Notes under the pieces: model-generated | Databases searched by the model: none | What the model saw: only the letters and a program-made list of their open reading frames with translations | Told to the model about the DNA's origin: nothing | Shown: piece by piece, positions 52,282 through 61,487 of the stretch | Numbering within the stretch: position 1 is the first letter of the stretch | Layout: each line of letters opens with the position of its first letter | Translations under genes and position numbers: made by a program | Assembly: GCF_030813915.1 (NCBI RefSeq) | Contig: NZ_JAUSUJ010000003.1 | Coordinates: 310,001 to 374,000, forward strand | From: Rhodoplanes tepidamans | GTDB taxonomy: Bacteria > Pseudomonadota > Alphaproteobacteria > Rhizobiales > Xanthobacteraceae | DNA: 64,000 bases | Direction of reading: 5' to 3'

Positions 52282-54072
52282 ATGACCATCCAGACTCCGA
52301 ACGGCTTCTCGCTCGACAACGCCGGCAAGCGCGTCGTCGTCGACCCGGTGACCCGGATCGAAGGCCACCTGCGCGTCGAGGTGAACCTCGACCAGAACAA
52401 CGTGATCCGCAACGCGGTGTCGACCGGCACCATGTGGCGCGGCATCGAGGTGATCCTGAAGGGCCGCGATCCGCGCGACGCTTGGGCGTTCACCGAGCGG
52501 ATCTGCGGCGTGTGCACCGGCACCCACGCGCTGACCTCGGTGCGGGCCGTGGAGAACGCGCTCGGGATCGCGATCCCCGAGAACGCCAACACGATCCGCA
52601 ACATCATGCAGCTGACCCTGCAGGTGCACGACCATCTGGTGCACTTCTATCATCTGCATGCGCTCGACTGGGTCGACGTGGTCTCGGCGCTCAGGGCCGA
52701 CCCGAAGGCGACCTCGGCGCTCGCCCAGTCGATCTCGCCGTGGCCGCTGTCGTCGCCCGGCTACTTCAAGGACCTTCAGATCCGGCTGCAGAAGTTCGTC
52801 GATTCGGGACAGCTCGGACCGTTCAAGAACGGCTACTGGGGGCACCCGGCCTACAAGCTGCCGCCCGAGGCCAACCTGATGGCAGTCGCGCACTATCTCG
52901 AGGCCCTCGACTTCCAGAAGGAGATCGTCAAGATCCACACGGTCTACGGCGGCAAGAACCCGCATCCGAACTGGCTGGTCGGCGGCGTTCCGTGCGCCAT
53001 CAACGTCGACGGAACCGGGGCGGTCGGCGCCGTCAACATGGAGCGGCTCAATCTCGTCTCGTCGATCATCGACCAGACGCTCGCCTTCGTCGAGCAGGTC
53101 TACATCCCGGACCTGGTGGCGATCGCCGGATTCTACAAGGACTGGCTCTACGGCGGCGGCCTGTCGTCGACCTCGGTGATGTCGTACGGCGACATTCCCG
53201 AATACGCCAACGACTACTCCGACCGGAGCCTGCAGCTGCCGCGCGGCGTCATCCTCGGCGGCAATCTGAAGGAAATCTTCCCGATCGACCTCGAGGCGCC
53301 CGGAGAGGTGCAGGAGTTCGTCACCCACTCCTGGTACAGATATCCGGACGAGAGCCGCGGCCTGCATCCTTACGACGGCGTCACCGAGCCGAACTTCGCG
53401 CTCGGCCCGGCGACCAAGGGCACCAGGACCAACATCGAGGCGCTGGACGAGGGCGCGAAATACTCGTTCATCAAGGCGCCGCGCTGGAAGGGCAACGCCG
53501 TCGAGGTCGGGCCGCTCGCCCGCTACATCATCGGCTACGCCCAGGGCAAGCCCGAGTTCAAGGAGCCGGTCGACAAGCTCCTGAAGACGCTCGACGTGCC
53601 GGTGACGGCGCTGTTCTCGACGCTGGGCCGCACCGCGGCGCGCGGCCTCGAGTGCCAGTGGGCGGCGCAGAAGCTCCGGTACTACCAGGACAAGCTGGTC
53701 GCCACCATCAAGGCCGGCGATCTCGCGACCGCCAACACCGACCGTTGGCAGCCGGCGAGCTGGCCCAAGGAGGCGAAGGGCGTCGGCTTCACCGAGGCGC
53801 CGCGCGGCGCGCTCGCGCACTGGATCAGGATCAAGGACACCAAGATCGACAACTACCAGTGCGTCGTGCCGACCACCTGGAACGGCAGCCCGCGCGACCC
53901 CAAGGGCAACATCGGCGCCTTCGAGGCCGCCCTCCTCGACACCCCGATGGCGGATCCGAACCAGCCGCTGGAGATCATCCGCACCCTGCACTCCTTCGAC
54001 CCGTGCCTCGCCTGCTCGACCCATGTGATGAGTCCGGACGGCCGGGAGATGGCGACCGTCACGGTGCGGTAG
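52282..54072 (+). CDS. hupL: HupL: large (Ni-Fe) subunit of the uptake hydrogenase
   Basis: 596 aa from ATG 52282 (AGGAG upstream, 17 bp after hupS). The active-site ligands are RICGVC (Cys75, Cys78) and DPCLAC (Cys575, Cys578). The sequence after His581 ([15 protein letters not shown]) is the 15-residue C-terminal peptide removed by HupD once the metal centre is in place. Other family marks are [10 protein letters not shown] and [14 protein letters not shown]. It is co-exported with HupS by its Tat signal. All expected ligands are present. Confidence 0.97.
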   Translation: MTIQTPNGFSLDNAGKRVVVDPVTRIEGHLRVEVNLDQNNVIRNAVSTGTMWRGIEVILKGRDPRDAWAFTERICGVCTGTHALTSVRAVENALGIAIPENANTIRNIMQLTLQVHDHLVHFYHLHALDWVDVVSALRADPKATSALAQSISPWPLSSPGYFKDLQIRLQKFVDSGQLGPFKNGYWGHPAYKLPPEANLMAVAHYLEALDFQKEIVKIHTVYGGKNPHPNWLVGGVPCAINVDGTGAVGAVNMERLNLVSSIIDQTLAFVEQVYIPDLVAIAGFYKDWLYGGGLSSTSVMSYGDIPEYANDYSDRSLQLPRGVILGGNLKEIFPIDLEAPGEVQEFVTHSWYRYPDESRGLHPYDGVTEPNFALGPATKGTRTNIEALDEGAKYSFIKAPRWKGNAVEVGPLARYIIGYAQGKPEFKEPVDKLLKTLDVPVTALFSTLGRTAARGLECQWAAQKLRYYQDKLVATIKAGDLATANTDRWQPASWPKEAKGVGFTEAPRGALAHWIRIKDTKIDNYQCVVPTTWNGSPRDPKGNIGAFEAALLDTPMADPNQPLEIIRTLHSFDPCLACSTHVMSPDGREMATVTVR

Positions 54073-54099
54073 CTCCGCCCGCCGCAGCGGCGATCTTCA

Positions 54100-54140
54100 C
54101 CTCTCCCCTGCGGGGAGAGGTCGGACCGCGGAGCGGTCCG
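54100..54140. repeat. Palindromic intergenic element 1 between hupL and hupC
   Basis: Two adjacent hairpins: CCTCTCCCC-TGC-GGGGAGAGG (54100-54120, nine-base stem) and CGGACCGC-GGA-GCGGTCCG (54122-54140, eight-base stem), followed by GGTGAGG. This arrangement is a familiar high-copy palindromic repeat in Rhizobiales intergenic regions. It may stabilise the 3' end of the hupSL message. Confidence 0.8.
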
Positions 54141-54179
54141 GGTGAGGTAGTCACGGCCGAGCCGCAGACCAGGACGTGG

Positions 54180-54202
54180 ATGGCCGGGAGGAGCCCGGCC
54201 AT
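54180..54202. repeat. Palindromic intergenic element 2 between hupL and hupC
   Basis: ATGGCCGGG-AGGAG-CCCGGCCAT is a nine-base perfect stem with a five-base loop, then GACGA. It is a second well-known Bradyrhizobiaceae-type interspersed palindrome. It lies 45 bp before the hupC ATG. Confidence 0.75.
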
Positions 54203-54246
54203 GACGAAGAACGAGAAAGAATCTCGTACAGGAGAGGGGAAACGCC

Positions 54247-54972
54247 ATGGCCCAGGCATCCGGTCTCCCCGGTGTCATCGATCGCGTCGACGAGCGCGCG
54301 CCGCGCCGGCAGACCGTCTACGTCTATCAGGCGCCGGTGCGCATCTGGCACTGGACGACGGTGCTGTGCATCCTGGTGCTCGGCGTCACCGGCTATCTGA
54401 TCGGCTCGCCGCCGCCCTCGCTGTCCGGCGAGGCGAGCGCCCATTACCAGATGGGCTACATCCGCTTCGCCCATTTCGCCGCCGGCTACGTGCTGGCGAT
54501 CGGCTTCGTCTTCCGCTTCCTCTGGGCCTTCGTCGGCAACAAGTGGTCGCGCCAGATCTTCGTCCTGCCGGTGTGGGACCGCGCCTGGTGGTGGGGCCTG
54601 ATCTACGAGATAAAGTGGTACCTGTTCCTCGTCCGCGACCCGAAGAAGTACATCGGCCACAACCCGGCCGGCCACGCCTCGATGTTCGCGCTGGTGCTGA
54701 TGCTCACCTTCATGATCTGCACCGGCTTCGCCATGTACGGCGAGGGCGCCGGCATCGAGTCCTGGCAGTACCGGATGTTCGGCTGGGTGTTCGCGATCTT
54801 CCCGAACTCGCAGGACGTCCACACCTGGCATCACCTCGGCATGTGGGGCATCGTCGTCTTCGTCATCGGCCACGTCTACGCGGCGGTGCGCGAGGACATC
54901 CTGTCGCGCCAGAGCATGATCTCGTCGATCGTCTCGGGCGAGCGCGTGTTCCGCGACGACTTCCGGGAGTGA
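54247..54972 (+). CDS. hupC: HupC: Ni/Fe-hydrogenase cytochrome b subunit
   Basis: 241 aa integral membrane di-haem cytochrome b that anchors HupSL and passes electrons from H2 to the quinone pool. Four transmembrane helices are visible, with haem-ligand-type histidines in VRIWHWTTVL, IRFAHFAAGYVLAIGFVFRF, and DVHTWHHLGMWGIVVFVIGH. The first helix carries CILVLGVTGYLIG. It ends with the typical basic/acidic tail SGERVFRDDFRE. It follows hupL after a 174 bp gap filled with palindromes and is followed by hupD 4 bp later. Confidence 0.95.
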   Translation: MAQASGLPGVIDRVDERAPRRQTVYVYQAPVRIWHWTTVLCILVLGVTGYLIGSPPPSLSGEASAHYQMGYIRFAHFAAGYVLAIGFVFRFLWAFVGNKWSRQIFVLPVWDRAWWWGLIYEIKWYLFLVRDPKKYIGHNPAGHASMFALVLMLTFMICTGFAMYGEGAGIESWQYRMFGWVFAIFPNSQDVHTWHHLGMWGIVVFVIGHVYAAVREDILSRQSMISSIVSGERVFRDDFRE

Positions 54973-54976
54973 GCCC

Positions 54977-55555
54977 GTGGACACGACGCACGACATGCCC
55001 CGGACCCTGGTGCTCGGGATCGGCAACATCCTGTGGGGCGACGAGGGCTTCGGCATCCGCGCCGTGGAGGAGTTCTTCCGCGCCTGGTCGATGCCCGAGG
55101 ACGTGGCCGTGATCGACGGCGGCACCCAGGGCCTCTACCTCGTGCAGTTCGTCACCGGGGCGGATCGCCTGCTGGTGTTCGACGCGATCGACTACGGCCT
55201 GCCGCCCGGAACGCTGAAGATCGTGCGCGACGGCGAGGTGCCGAAGTTCACCGGCGCCAAGAAGATGAGCCTGCACCAGACCGGCTTCCAGGAGGTCCTC
55301 TCGGCGGCCGACCTGCTCGGCCGCTATCCGGCGCGGCTCGCGCTGGTCGGCTGTCAGCCGCTGGATCTGGAGAACTGGGGCGGCGCCCTCACCGACCCGG
55401 TGCGGAACGCCGTCGCGCCGGCGATCGCGGCCGCTGTCGACATCCTGCGCGAGTGGGGCGTCGCCGTGTCGCCGCGCGGCGCCGGCGGCTGCGCACGGGC
55501 GCGCCTGCTCGCCCACGACCTCGACTTCGCCTCCTACGAACGGCGGGCCGTCTGA
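54977..55555 (+). CDS. hupD: HupD: hydrogenase maturation endopeptidase
   Basis: 192 aa from GTG 54977, 4 bp after the hupC stop, with GGGAG inside the end of hupC as ribosome site. The fold of the HybD/HupD protease family is shown by TLVLGIGNILWGDEGFGIRA (metal-binding Glu), LLVFDAIDYG (Asp) and KKMSLHQTGFQEVL (His). It senses nickel in HupL and cuts off the C-terminal 15 residues after His581. HupV has no such peptide, so HupL is its only expected substrate here. Confidence 0.95.
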   Translation: MDTTHDMPRTLVLGIGNILWGDEGFGIRAVEEFFRAWSMPEDVAVIDGGTQGLYLVQFVTGADRLLVFDAIDYGLPPGTLKIVRDGEVPKFTGAKKMSLHQTGFQEVLSAADLLGRYPARLALVGCQPLDLENWGGALTDPVRNAVAPAIAAAVDILREWGVAVSPRGAGGCARARLLAHDLDFASYERRAV

Positions 55556-55557
55556 CC

Positions 55558-55887
55558 ATGTGCATCGGCCTTCCCATGCGGATCGTCGCGGCCGACGCGT
55601 TCACGGCGACCTGCGAACGGCGCGGCGCCGTCGAGATCGTCTCGCTCCTGCTCGTCGGCCCGCAGCCGGTCGGCACGCCGGTGCTGGTGCATCTCGGCAC
55701 CGCCGTGCGGGTGCTCGACCCGGACGAGGCGCGACGCATCGACGATGCGCTCGACGGGGTCGCGGCGGCCCTCGCGGGCGGCGCCTTCGAGCACCTGTTC
55801 GCCGACCTGATCGATCGCGAGCCCGCGCTGCCCGCCCACCTCGTCGCTGCGGCGGATCCCGCCGGGACCCCGCCACCTGATAAGTGA
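55558..55887 (+). CDS. hupF: HupF: HypC-like hydrogenase chaperone
   Basis: 109 aa. It begins MCIGLPMRIV, with the invariant N-terminal Cys2 of the HypC/HupF family that binds the Fe(CN)2CO precursor or the large subunit. The middle has VLVHLGTAVRVLDPDEA. It is longer than HypC (77 aa at 61241), with an extra C-terminal helix region, which is normal for HupF. In rhizobia HupF helps HupL assembly under oxygen, which fits the O2-tolerant signature of HupS. The start is 2 bp after the hupD stop. Confidence 0.92.
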   Translation: MCIGLPMRIVAADAFTATCERRGAVEIVSLLLVGPQPVGTPVLVHLGTAVRVLDPDEARRIDDALDGVAAALAGGAFEHLFADLIDREPALPAHLVAAADPAGTPPPDK

Positions 55888-55991
55888 TCTTCCGAAGTGG
55901 CAGCAATGTTTCCACCCGGCCATCCTCTTCGCCGCGACAAGGCCGGGCGCACCGAACGATGCCGCCGCGCAAGCACGCCCGGGAGGATGAC

Positions 55992-56438
55992 GTGACGCCG
56001 TCATGTGTCGACCGCCTGATCGAGAGATACGACCTGCCCGTGGTCGATGCCGCCTCGATCGATGCCGTCCTGGCGCCCGCCGCCGGCGCGCCCGCGCACG
56101 TCCTCCTGTTCTTCGCCGGTGATCCGGCCGCGCATCGCGAGACCCCGGATGTGGCGGTCGTCCTGCCCGAGCTCCTGGCCGCCTTCCGGGGCCGGCTGCG
56201 GGCCGCCGTGGTGGCCCGCACGGCGGAGGACACGCTGAAGCGCCGGTTCCACGTCGCGGTGCTGCCGAGCCTGGTGATGACCCGCGGCACCGAGCCGCTC
56301 GGCGTCCTGCCGCGCATCTGCGACTGGGCCGACTACACGGCCCGCATCGCCGTCTGGCTCGATCCGTCGGCGCCCGTGCTGGCGCCCTCGCGCGGGCCGC
56401 AGGTCGAGATCGTCACGCCGGCGAGGGCCTCGGCATGA
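55992..56438 (+). CDS. hupG: HupG: hydrogenase-1 expression HyaE-like protein
   Basis: 148 aa from GTG 55992, chosen because GGGAGG stands six bases upstream and this gives the normal family length. A longer frame reaches back to 55884 without a good site. Thioredoxin-like fold without the CxxC active site: VLLFFAGDPAAHRETPDVAVVL, RTAEDTLKRRFHVAVLPSLV and LPRICDWADY. The HyaE/HupG family assists Tat-linked maturation of HupS. The stop overlaps hupH by ATGA. Confidence 0.88.
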   Translation: MTPSCVDRLIERYDLPVVDAASIDAVLAPAAGAPAHVLLFFAGDPAAHRETPDVAVVLPELLAAFRGRLRAAVVARTAEDTLKRRFHVAVLPSLVMTRGTEPLGVLPRICDWADYTARIAVWLDPSAPVLAPSRGPQVEIVTPARASA

Positions 56439-57277
56439 AGGCCGGATTCTGGATCGCGCCGGAGGGCGCCGACAGCGTCGTGACGCTCCTGCCGGTCGGC
56501 GCCGAGCGGGACCGCCGTCCCGGCGCCCTGCTCGCCGGCCGCGACGGCGCCGACACGATCGCCCGCTGCCCGCGCGTCGCCGCCCTGGTCCCGCTGCTGG
56601 TCGAGGCGCTCGCCGCCCAGACGGCCGACCGGCCCGGGCGGCTGTTCGACCTCGCCGGGCTCGACGAGACCGAGCTGAAGCTGATCGCCGACGTCATCGG
56701 GGAAGGCGAGGTCGCCGCCACGGTGGCGCTGCCGGACGGGGTCGTCGCGCAGATCTGCGAGGCCGTGATGGCCGGCCTGTGGCGGGTCCGCTTCGTCGAC
56801 GCCGAGGGGCGGCCGCTCGCCGACTATCTGGAGGTCGGTGCGATCCCCGAGGCGGTCCGCCGCGCCGCCGCCATGACGGCACCGGCGATCGCGGTCGGCG
56901 CGCCGCCGGCCGGCGCCATGAACGCGCTGCCGGTGCTCGCCGAGATCCGCGAGCGCATGACGGCCTGGCGGCCGGGCGCGCCGAACCACACCATCACGTT
57001 CTCGCTGCTGCCGATGTCGCCCGACGACATGGCCTTCCTGCAGGCGACGCTGGGCGACGGACCGGTGCGCATCGTGTCGAGCGGCTACGGGAGCTGCCGG
57101 GTGCTCGCCACCGGGGCCCGTCACGTCTGGTCGGTGCAGTTCTTCAACGCCGCCGACGAGATCGTCCTCGACACGCTGGAGATCGGCGACGTGCCGGCGG
57201 CCGCCTGCGCGGCGGCCGACGATTTCCGCGACTCCGCCGCGCGGCTGCGCCAGATCGAGGAGGCCTATTTCCGATGA
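56435..57277 (+). CDS. hupH: HupH: hydrogenase expression/formation protein (HyaF-like)
   Basis: 280 aa, in the usual HupH/HyaF size range. Recognised by the N-terminal half with [14 protein letters not shown], the central GLWRVRFVD and [16 protein letters not shown], and the strong C-terminal [18 protein letters not shown] and [24 protein letters not shown]. It takes part in maturation of HupS or HupL, probably protecting or inserting iron-sulphur clusters under oxygen. It overlaps hupG upstream and hupI downstream (ATGA at both ends). Confidence 0.93.
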   Translation: MKAGFWIAPEGADSVVTLLPVGAERDRRPGALLAGRDGADTIARCPRVAALVPLLVEALAAQTADRPGRLFDLAGLDETELKLIADVIGEGEVAATVALPDGVVAQICEAVMAGLWRVRFVDAEGRPLADYLEVGAIPEAVRRAAAMTAPAIAVGAPPAGAMNALPVLAEIRERMTAWRPGAPNHTITFSLLPMSPDDMAFLQATLGDGPVRIVSSGYGSCRVLATGARHVWSVQFFNAADEIVLDTLEIGDVPAAACAAADDFRDSAARLRQIEEAYFR

Positions 57278-57483
57278 GCCGCGATCCGGCGCTCCCCGAT
57301 CCTCCGGCCCCCGGCGACCGCATGGAATGCGGCGTGTGCTGGACCGTGTACGATCCGGCGAGCGGCGACCCGGTCTGGCAGGTGGCCCCCGGCACGCCGT
57401 TCGCGGCGCTGCCCGAGGACTGGCGCTGTCCCCACTGCGACGCGCCGCGCGACCGCTTCCTCAGGCTCGCCCATGCGGACTGA
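57274..57483 (+). CDS. hupI: HupI: rubredoxin
   Basis: 69 aa rubredoxin-type iron protein. Two Cys-x-x-Cys motifs ligate the iron: [16 protein letters not shown] (Cys19, Cys22) and [13 protein letters not shown] (Cys52, Cys55). The spacer holds [16 protein letters not shown], typical of rubredoxin. In hup clusters it is tied to aerobic maturation or electron supply for HupS cluster formation. It overlaps hupH by four bases and lies 33 bp before hypA. hupJ and hupK, which often follow it, are absent. Confidence 0.95.
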   Translation: MSRDPALPDPPAPGDRMECGVCWTVYDPASGDPVWQVAPGTPFAALPEDWRCPHCDAPRDRFLRLAHAD

Positions 57484-57516
57484 TCACCTCGCCCCGCCGG
57501 ACCCGGACGGATCGGC

Positions 57517-57858
57517 ATGCACGAGATGGCGCTGAGCGCGAGCGTGATCGCCCTGGTCGAGGACGCGGCCCGCCGCGAGAACTTCTCGCGCGCCCGGGTC
57601 GTGGTGCTGGAGCTCGGCGAGCTCGGCCATGTCGAGCCGGAGGCGATGCTGTTCTGCTTCGACGCGGTGAGCCGCGGCACCGTGGCGGAGGGCGCGCGGC
57701 TCGACATCGTGCGGGTGCCGGGCGCCGGCTGGTGCCTCGACTGCGCCAGGACGGTGGCCCTGTCGGAACGGTTCGGGGCCTGCCCCGACTGCGGCGGCCG
57801 CCGGGTGCAGATGACCGCGGGCGACGAGCTTCGGGTGCGCGAGCTGGAGGTCGACTGA
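57517..57858 (+). CDS. hypA: HypA: nickel-insertion protein
   Basis: 113 aa. It begins MHEMALS with the nickel-binding His2 of the HypA family. The zinc site is formed by WCLDCARTV and [10 protein letters not shown] (two CxxC motifs). It delivers nickel to the hydrogenase large subunit together with HypB. The stop overlaps the hypB start (TGATG). Confidence 0.96.
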   Translation: MHEMALSASVIALVEDAARRENFSRARVVVLELGELGHVEPEAMLFCFDAVSRGTVAEGARLDIVRVPGAGWCLDCARTVALSERFGACPDCGGRRVQMTAGDELRVRELEVD

Positions 57859-58928
57859 TGTGCAGCGTGTGCGGATGCGGGACGGGGTCGGTGGAGGGGG
57901 TGGGCACGGCGGACGTGCACGGGCATGCGCATCCGCACAGCCATGATCACGACCATGCGCACGAGCACGTGCACGCCCACACGCACATGCATGCCGACGG
58001 GACCGTGCACAGCCACGCCCACGGCCACACCCATGCGCACGGCCATTCGCACGATCACGGCCATGACCATGACAATGATCACGATCGGACCCCGCACGAT
58101 CATGATCACGCGCACCTGCATGCCGAGGGGGCGCCGCACGACCATGCGCACGACCACGTCCACGGCGCGGACGGCACGCTCGACTACGGGGCCGGGACGG
58201 GCGGCGCGTCGGTGCCGGGGCTGAGCCAGGCCCGGATCGTCCGCATCGAGCGCGACATCCTCGCCCACAACGACGCCCATGCGCACGACAACCGGGTGCG
58301 GCTCGCCGCCGCCGGCGTGTTCGCCCTCAACCTGGTGTCGAGCCCGGGCTCGGGCAAGACGACCCTGCTGGTGCGCACCATCGCGGATCTGGCCGGCCGG
58401 CTGCCGGTCGCCGTGATCGAGGGCGACCAGCAGACCTCGAACGACGCCGCCCGCATCCGCGCCACCGGCGCACCGGCGATCCAGATCAACACCGGCAAGG
58501 GCTGCCACCTCGACGCCCACATGGTCGGCCACGCGCTGGCGCAGCTGCCGCTCGCGGCCGGCGGCGTGCTGTTCGTCGAGAACGTCGGCAACCTGGTCTG
58601 CCCGGCCGCCTTCGACCTCGGCGAGGCCCACAAGGTGGTGGTGCTGTCGGTCACCGAGGGCGAGGACAAGCCGCTCAAGTATCCGGACATGTTCGCGGCG
58701 GCCGACCTGATGCTGCTGAACAAGTCGGACCTGCTGCCGCATGTCGAGTTCGACGTCGCGGCGTGCGTCGCCGCCGCGCTGCGGGTCAATCCGCGGCTGA
58801 AGACGCTGGTCGTGTCGGCCCGCACCGGCGAGGGGCTGCCGGCGTTCTACGCCTGGCTGGAGGCGGGCGCGGCACTGGCCAAGGCCTCGGCCTCGGCCGC
58901 GGCCGCCGCGCCGATCCCGCCGGAGTGA
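57858..58928 (+). CDS. hypB: HypB: GTPase with a very His-rich nickel-binding region
   Basis: 356 aa. The N-terminus [10 protein letters not shown] holds the Cys motif of the high-affinity nickel site. Residues 21-102 contain 35 histidines in His-x repeats broken by Asp, Ala and Gly, more than many HypB proteins. The GTPase core follows: P-loop [11 protein letters not shown] (about 161-171), [42 protein letters not shown] and [14 protein letters not shown]. It hydrolyses GTP to drive nickel transfer to HupL and HupV, and can store nickel. It overlaps hypA. Confidence 0.96.
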   Translation: MCSVCGCGTGSVEGVGTADVHGHAHPHSHDHDHAHEHVHAHTHMHADGTVHSHAHGHTHAHGHSHDHGHDHDNDHDRTPHDHDHAHLHAEGAPHDHAHDHVHGADGTLDYGAGTGGASVPGLSQARIVRIERDILAHNDAHAHDNRVRLAAAGVFALNLVSSPGSGKTTLLVRTIADLAGRLPVAVIEGDQQTSNDAARIRATGAPAIQINTGKGCHLDAHMVGHALAQLPLAAGGVLFVENVGNLVCPAAFDLGEAHKVVVLSVTEGEDKPLKYPDMFAAADLMLLNKSDLLPHVEFDVAACVAAALRVNPRLKTLVVSARTGEGLPAFYAWLEAGAALAKASASAAAAAPIPPE

Positions 58929-58934
58929 CCCGCG

Positions 58935-61229
58935 ATGCTCTCCGCCCCGCCGAAAGAGCCCGGCGCGCCGGTGTCGCGCGAGCGGCTGCGGCTGCGCGGG
59001 GTCGTGCAGGGCGTCGGCATGCGGCCGTTCGTGTTCGGGCTCGCCGAGCGGTTCGGCCTCGCCGGGTCGGTGCGCAACGACGCCGAGGGGGTGCTGATCG
59101 AGGCCGAGGGATCCGCGATCGAGGCCTTCGTCGCGGCGCTGCGCGAGAATGCGCCGCCGCTGGCGCGGATCGACGCGGTCGAGCGCACCGTGCTGGTGCC
59201 GACCGGCGAGCGCGGCTTCGCCATCGTCGCGAGCGTCGGCGGCCGCGCCGCGACCCTGGTCCCGGCCGACGCCGCGACCTGCACGGCCTGCCTGGACGAG
59301 CTGTTCGACCCGGCGAGCCGGTTCCATCTGTACCCGTTCGTCAACTGCACCCATTGCGGGCCGCGCTACACCATCACGCGGCGGGTGCCCTACGACCGGC
59401 CGAACACCGCGATGGCGGGCTTCGCCATGTGCCCGGCCTGCGCGGCGGCTTACGAGAATCCGCGCGACCGCCGTTTCCATGCCGAGCCGGTGGCGTGCCC
59501 GGTCTGTGGCCCGCAGCTGAGCCACTCCGCCGGCGAGATCGCCGCAGCGATTCGGGCCGGCAGGATCGTCGCGCTGAAGGGCATCGGCGGCTTCCACCTG
59601 ATGTGCGACGCGACGGACGAGGCCGTGGTCGCCGAGCTGCGCCGACGCAAGCGCCGCGACGCCAAGCCGTTCGCCGTGATGGTGGCGAACGCCGCCTCGC
59701 TCGCGCTGTTCGCGGCACCGGGCGCCGCCCATCTGGCGCTGGCCGAGACCCCGGCACGGCCGATCGTGCTGATGCCGCTGCGAGGCGATGGTGAGAGACT
59801 CGCACCGTCCGTCGCCCCGAGCCTCGCCCAGGTCGGCCTGGTGCTCCCCTACGCGCCCGTGCACCATCTCCTGTTCCATGCACTGCTGGGCTGTCCGGAC
59901 GGCCGCGCGTGGCGCGAGGCCCCGCATCCCGTGGCGCTGGTGGCGACCAGCGCCAATCCGGGCGGCGAGCCGCTGGTGGTCGACGACGCCGATGCGCGAC
60001 GCCGCCTCGCCGGCATCGCCGACCTGATCGTCGGCCACGGCCGGCCGATCGTGGTGCGGGCCGACGATTCGGTCATGACCGTGATCGACGGCGCACCGGC
60101 CTTCGTCCGCCGGGCCCGCGGCGTCGTGCCGGACCCGGTCGACCTCGGCCGCGACGGTCCCTGCGTGCTGGCCCTCGGCGCCCACCTGAAGGCGACCGTG
60201 TGCGTGACGCGCGGCCGCGAGGCCTTCGTGTCCCAGCATGTCGGCGACCTCGACACCGCCGAGACGGTGACGTTCTATCGCGAGACGATCGCGCATCTGA
60301 CCGCGATCCTGGACGTGACGCCCGAGGGCGTCGCCTGCGACCTGCATCCCGACTACCGCTCGACCCGGCTCGCCGAGGAGCTCGGACCCCCGGTCGTGCG
60401 CGTCCAGCACCATGCGGCGCACGTCGCCGCCGTCGCGGCCGAACACGGCGTGCCGGGACCGGTGCTGGGGGTCGCCCTCGACGGCCATGGCATCGGCGAG
60501 ACCGACGGCCAGCCGGGCGGCAACTGGGGCGGCGAGCTGATCGAGGTCGACGGTGCCGGCTGGCGCCGGCTCGGCCATCTGGCGCCGCTGGCGCTGCCGG
60601 GCGGCGACCGGGCGGCGCGGGAGCCGTGGCGCATGGCGGTGGCGGCGCTCGCCGCGATCGGGCGCGCCGGCGAGGCGGCGTGCCGTTTCCCCGCCGTTAC
60701 GATCGCCGGCGCGCTGGCGGCGCGCATCGACGGAGCGCCGGTCACCACCAGCCTCGGGCGGCTGTTCGACGCGGCGGCCGGACTGCTCGGCGTGCGCACA
60801 CATCAGGCCCACGAGGGGCAGGCCGCCATGGAGCTCGAGGCGCTCTGCGGCGCGCCCCGGACGCTCGCTCACGGGTTCGTCCTCGCCGACGGCGTGCTCG
60901 ACTTCGCCCCGCTGCTGGCGGCGCTCGCCGACTGCGACGACGCGCGCGCCGGCGCCGCCCTGTTCCACGGAACGCTGATCGCCGGGCTCGGCGCCTGGAT
61001 CGGCGAGGCGGCGCAGGCGCGCGATCACCGAACCGTCGCGCTCGGCGGCGGCTGCCTGATGAACCGGGTGCTGGCCGAGGGCCTCGCCGCGGACCTGCGC
61101 GGGCGCGGCCTCGTGCCGCTGCTCGCCCGGAAGCTTCCCCCCAACGACGGCGGGCTGTCGCTCGGCCAGGCCGTGATGGCGCGCGCCGCCATGGCCTCGG
61201 CCTCGGCCGCGGCCGGCGGGTCGCAGTGA
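58935..61229 (+). CDS. hypF: HypF: carbamoyltransferase for CN ligand synthesis
   Basis: 764 aa, normal length. Domains in order: acylphosphatase-like (RLRLRGVVQGVGMRPFVF, about 15-100), two zinc fingers (CTACLDELFD with CTHCGPRYT; CPACAAAYEN with CPVCGPQ, about 105-200), a YrdC-like ATP domain (LKGIGGFHLMCDATDE, about 205-390), and a Kae1-like domain. The last has VQHHAAHVAAVAAEHG, GVALDGHGIGETDGQPGG and ALGGGCLMNRVL. It converts carbamoyl phosphate and ATP to a carbamoyl group that is passed to HypE. The gene starts 6 bp after hypB. Confidence 0.96.
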   Translation: MLSAPPKEPGAPVSRERLRLRGVVQGVGMRPFVFGLAERFGLAGSVRNDAEGVLIEAEGSAIEAFVAALRENAPPLARIDAVERTVLVPTGERGFAIVASVGGRAATLVPADAATCTACLDELFDPASRFHLYPFVNCTHCGPRYTITRRVPYDRPNTAMAGFAMCPACAAAYENPRDRRFHAEPVACPVCGPQLSHSAGEIAAAIRAGRIVALKGIGGFHLMCDATDEAVVAELRRRKRRDAKPFAVMVANAASLALFAAPGAAHLALAETPARPIVLMPLRGDGERLAPSVAPSLAQVGLVLPYAPVHHLLFHALLGCPDGRAWREAPHPVALVATSANPGGEPLVVDDADARRRLAGIADLIVGHGRPIVVRADDSVMTVIDGAPAFVRRARGVVPDPVDLGRDGPCVLALGAHLKATVCVTRGREAFVSQHVGDLDTAETVTFYRETIAHLTAILDVTPEGVACDLHPDYRSTRLAEELGPPVVRVQHHAAHVAAVAAEHGVPGPVLGVALDGHGIGETDGQPGGNWGGELIEVDGAGWRRLGHLAPLALPGGDRAAREPWRMAVAALAAIGRAGEAACRFPAVTIAGALAARIDGAPVTTSLGRLFDAAAGLLGVRTHQAHEGQAAMELEALCGAPRTLAHGFVLADGVLDFAPLLAALADCDDARAGAALFHGTLIAGLGAWIGEAAQARDHRTVALGGGCLMNRVLAEGLAADLRGRGLVPLLARKLPPNDGGLSLGQAVMARAAMASASAAAGGSQ

Positions 61230-61240
61230 AGGAGAGTGCC

Positions 61241-61474
61241 ATGTGCCTCGCGATACCGGCCCGGGTGACGGCGCTGCTGCCCGATGGGATGGCCAAGGTG
61301 AGCCTGGACGGGGTGAGCAAGGTGATCTCGGTGGCGCTGGTCGAGGGCGTCGCGCCGGGCGACTACGTGGTGCTGCATGTCGGCTACGCGCTGGCGAGGA
61401 TCGACGCCGCCGAGGCGGAGCGCACCCTGGCGCTGCTCGCCGAGGCGGGGGCGCGACCGGCCGCGGCGCTCTGA
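61241..61474 (+). CDS. hypC: HypC: hydrogenase assembly chaperone
   Basis: 77 aa beginning MCLAIPARVTALL, with the essential Cys2. AAGGAGA stands 7 nt upstream. The core DYVVLHVGYALARIDAAEAER is the family signature. It holds the Fe(CN)2CO unit with HypD and delivers it to the large subunit. It is the general HypC, distinct from the hup-specific HupF at 55558. It lies between hypF (11 bp) and hypD (13 bp). Confidence 0.96.
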   Translation: MCLAIPARVTALLPDGMAKVSLDGVSKVISVALVEGVAPGDYVVLHVGYALARIDAAEAERTLALLAEAGARPAAAL

Positions 61475-61487
61475 GGGAGGCTTCGCC

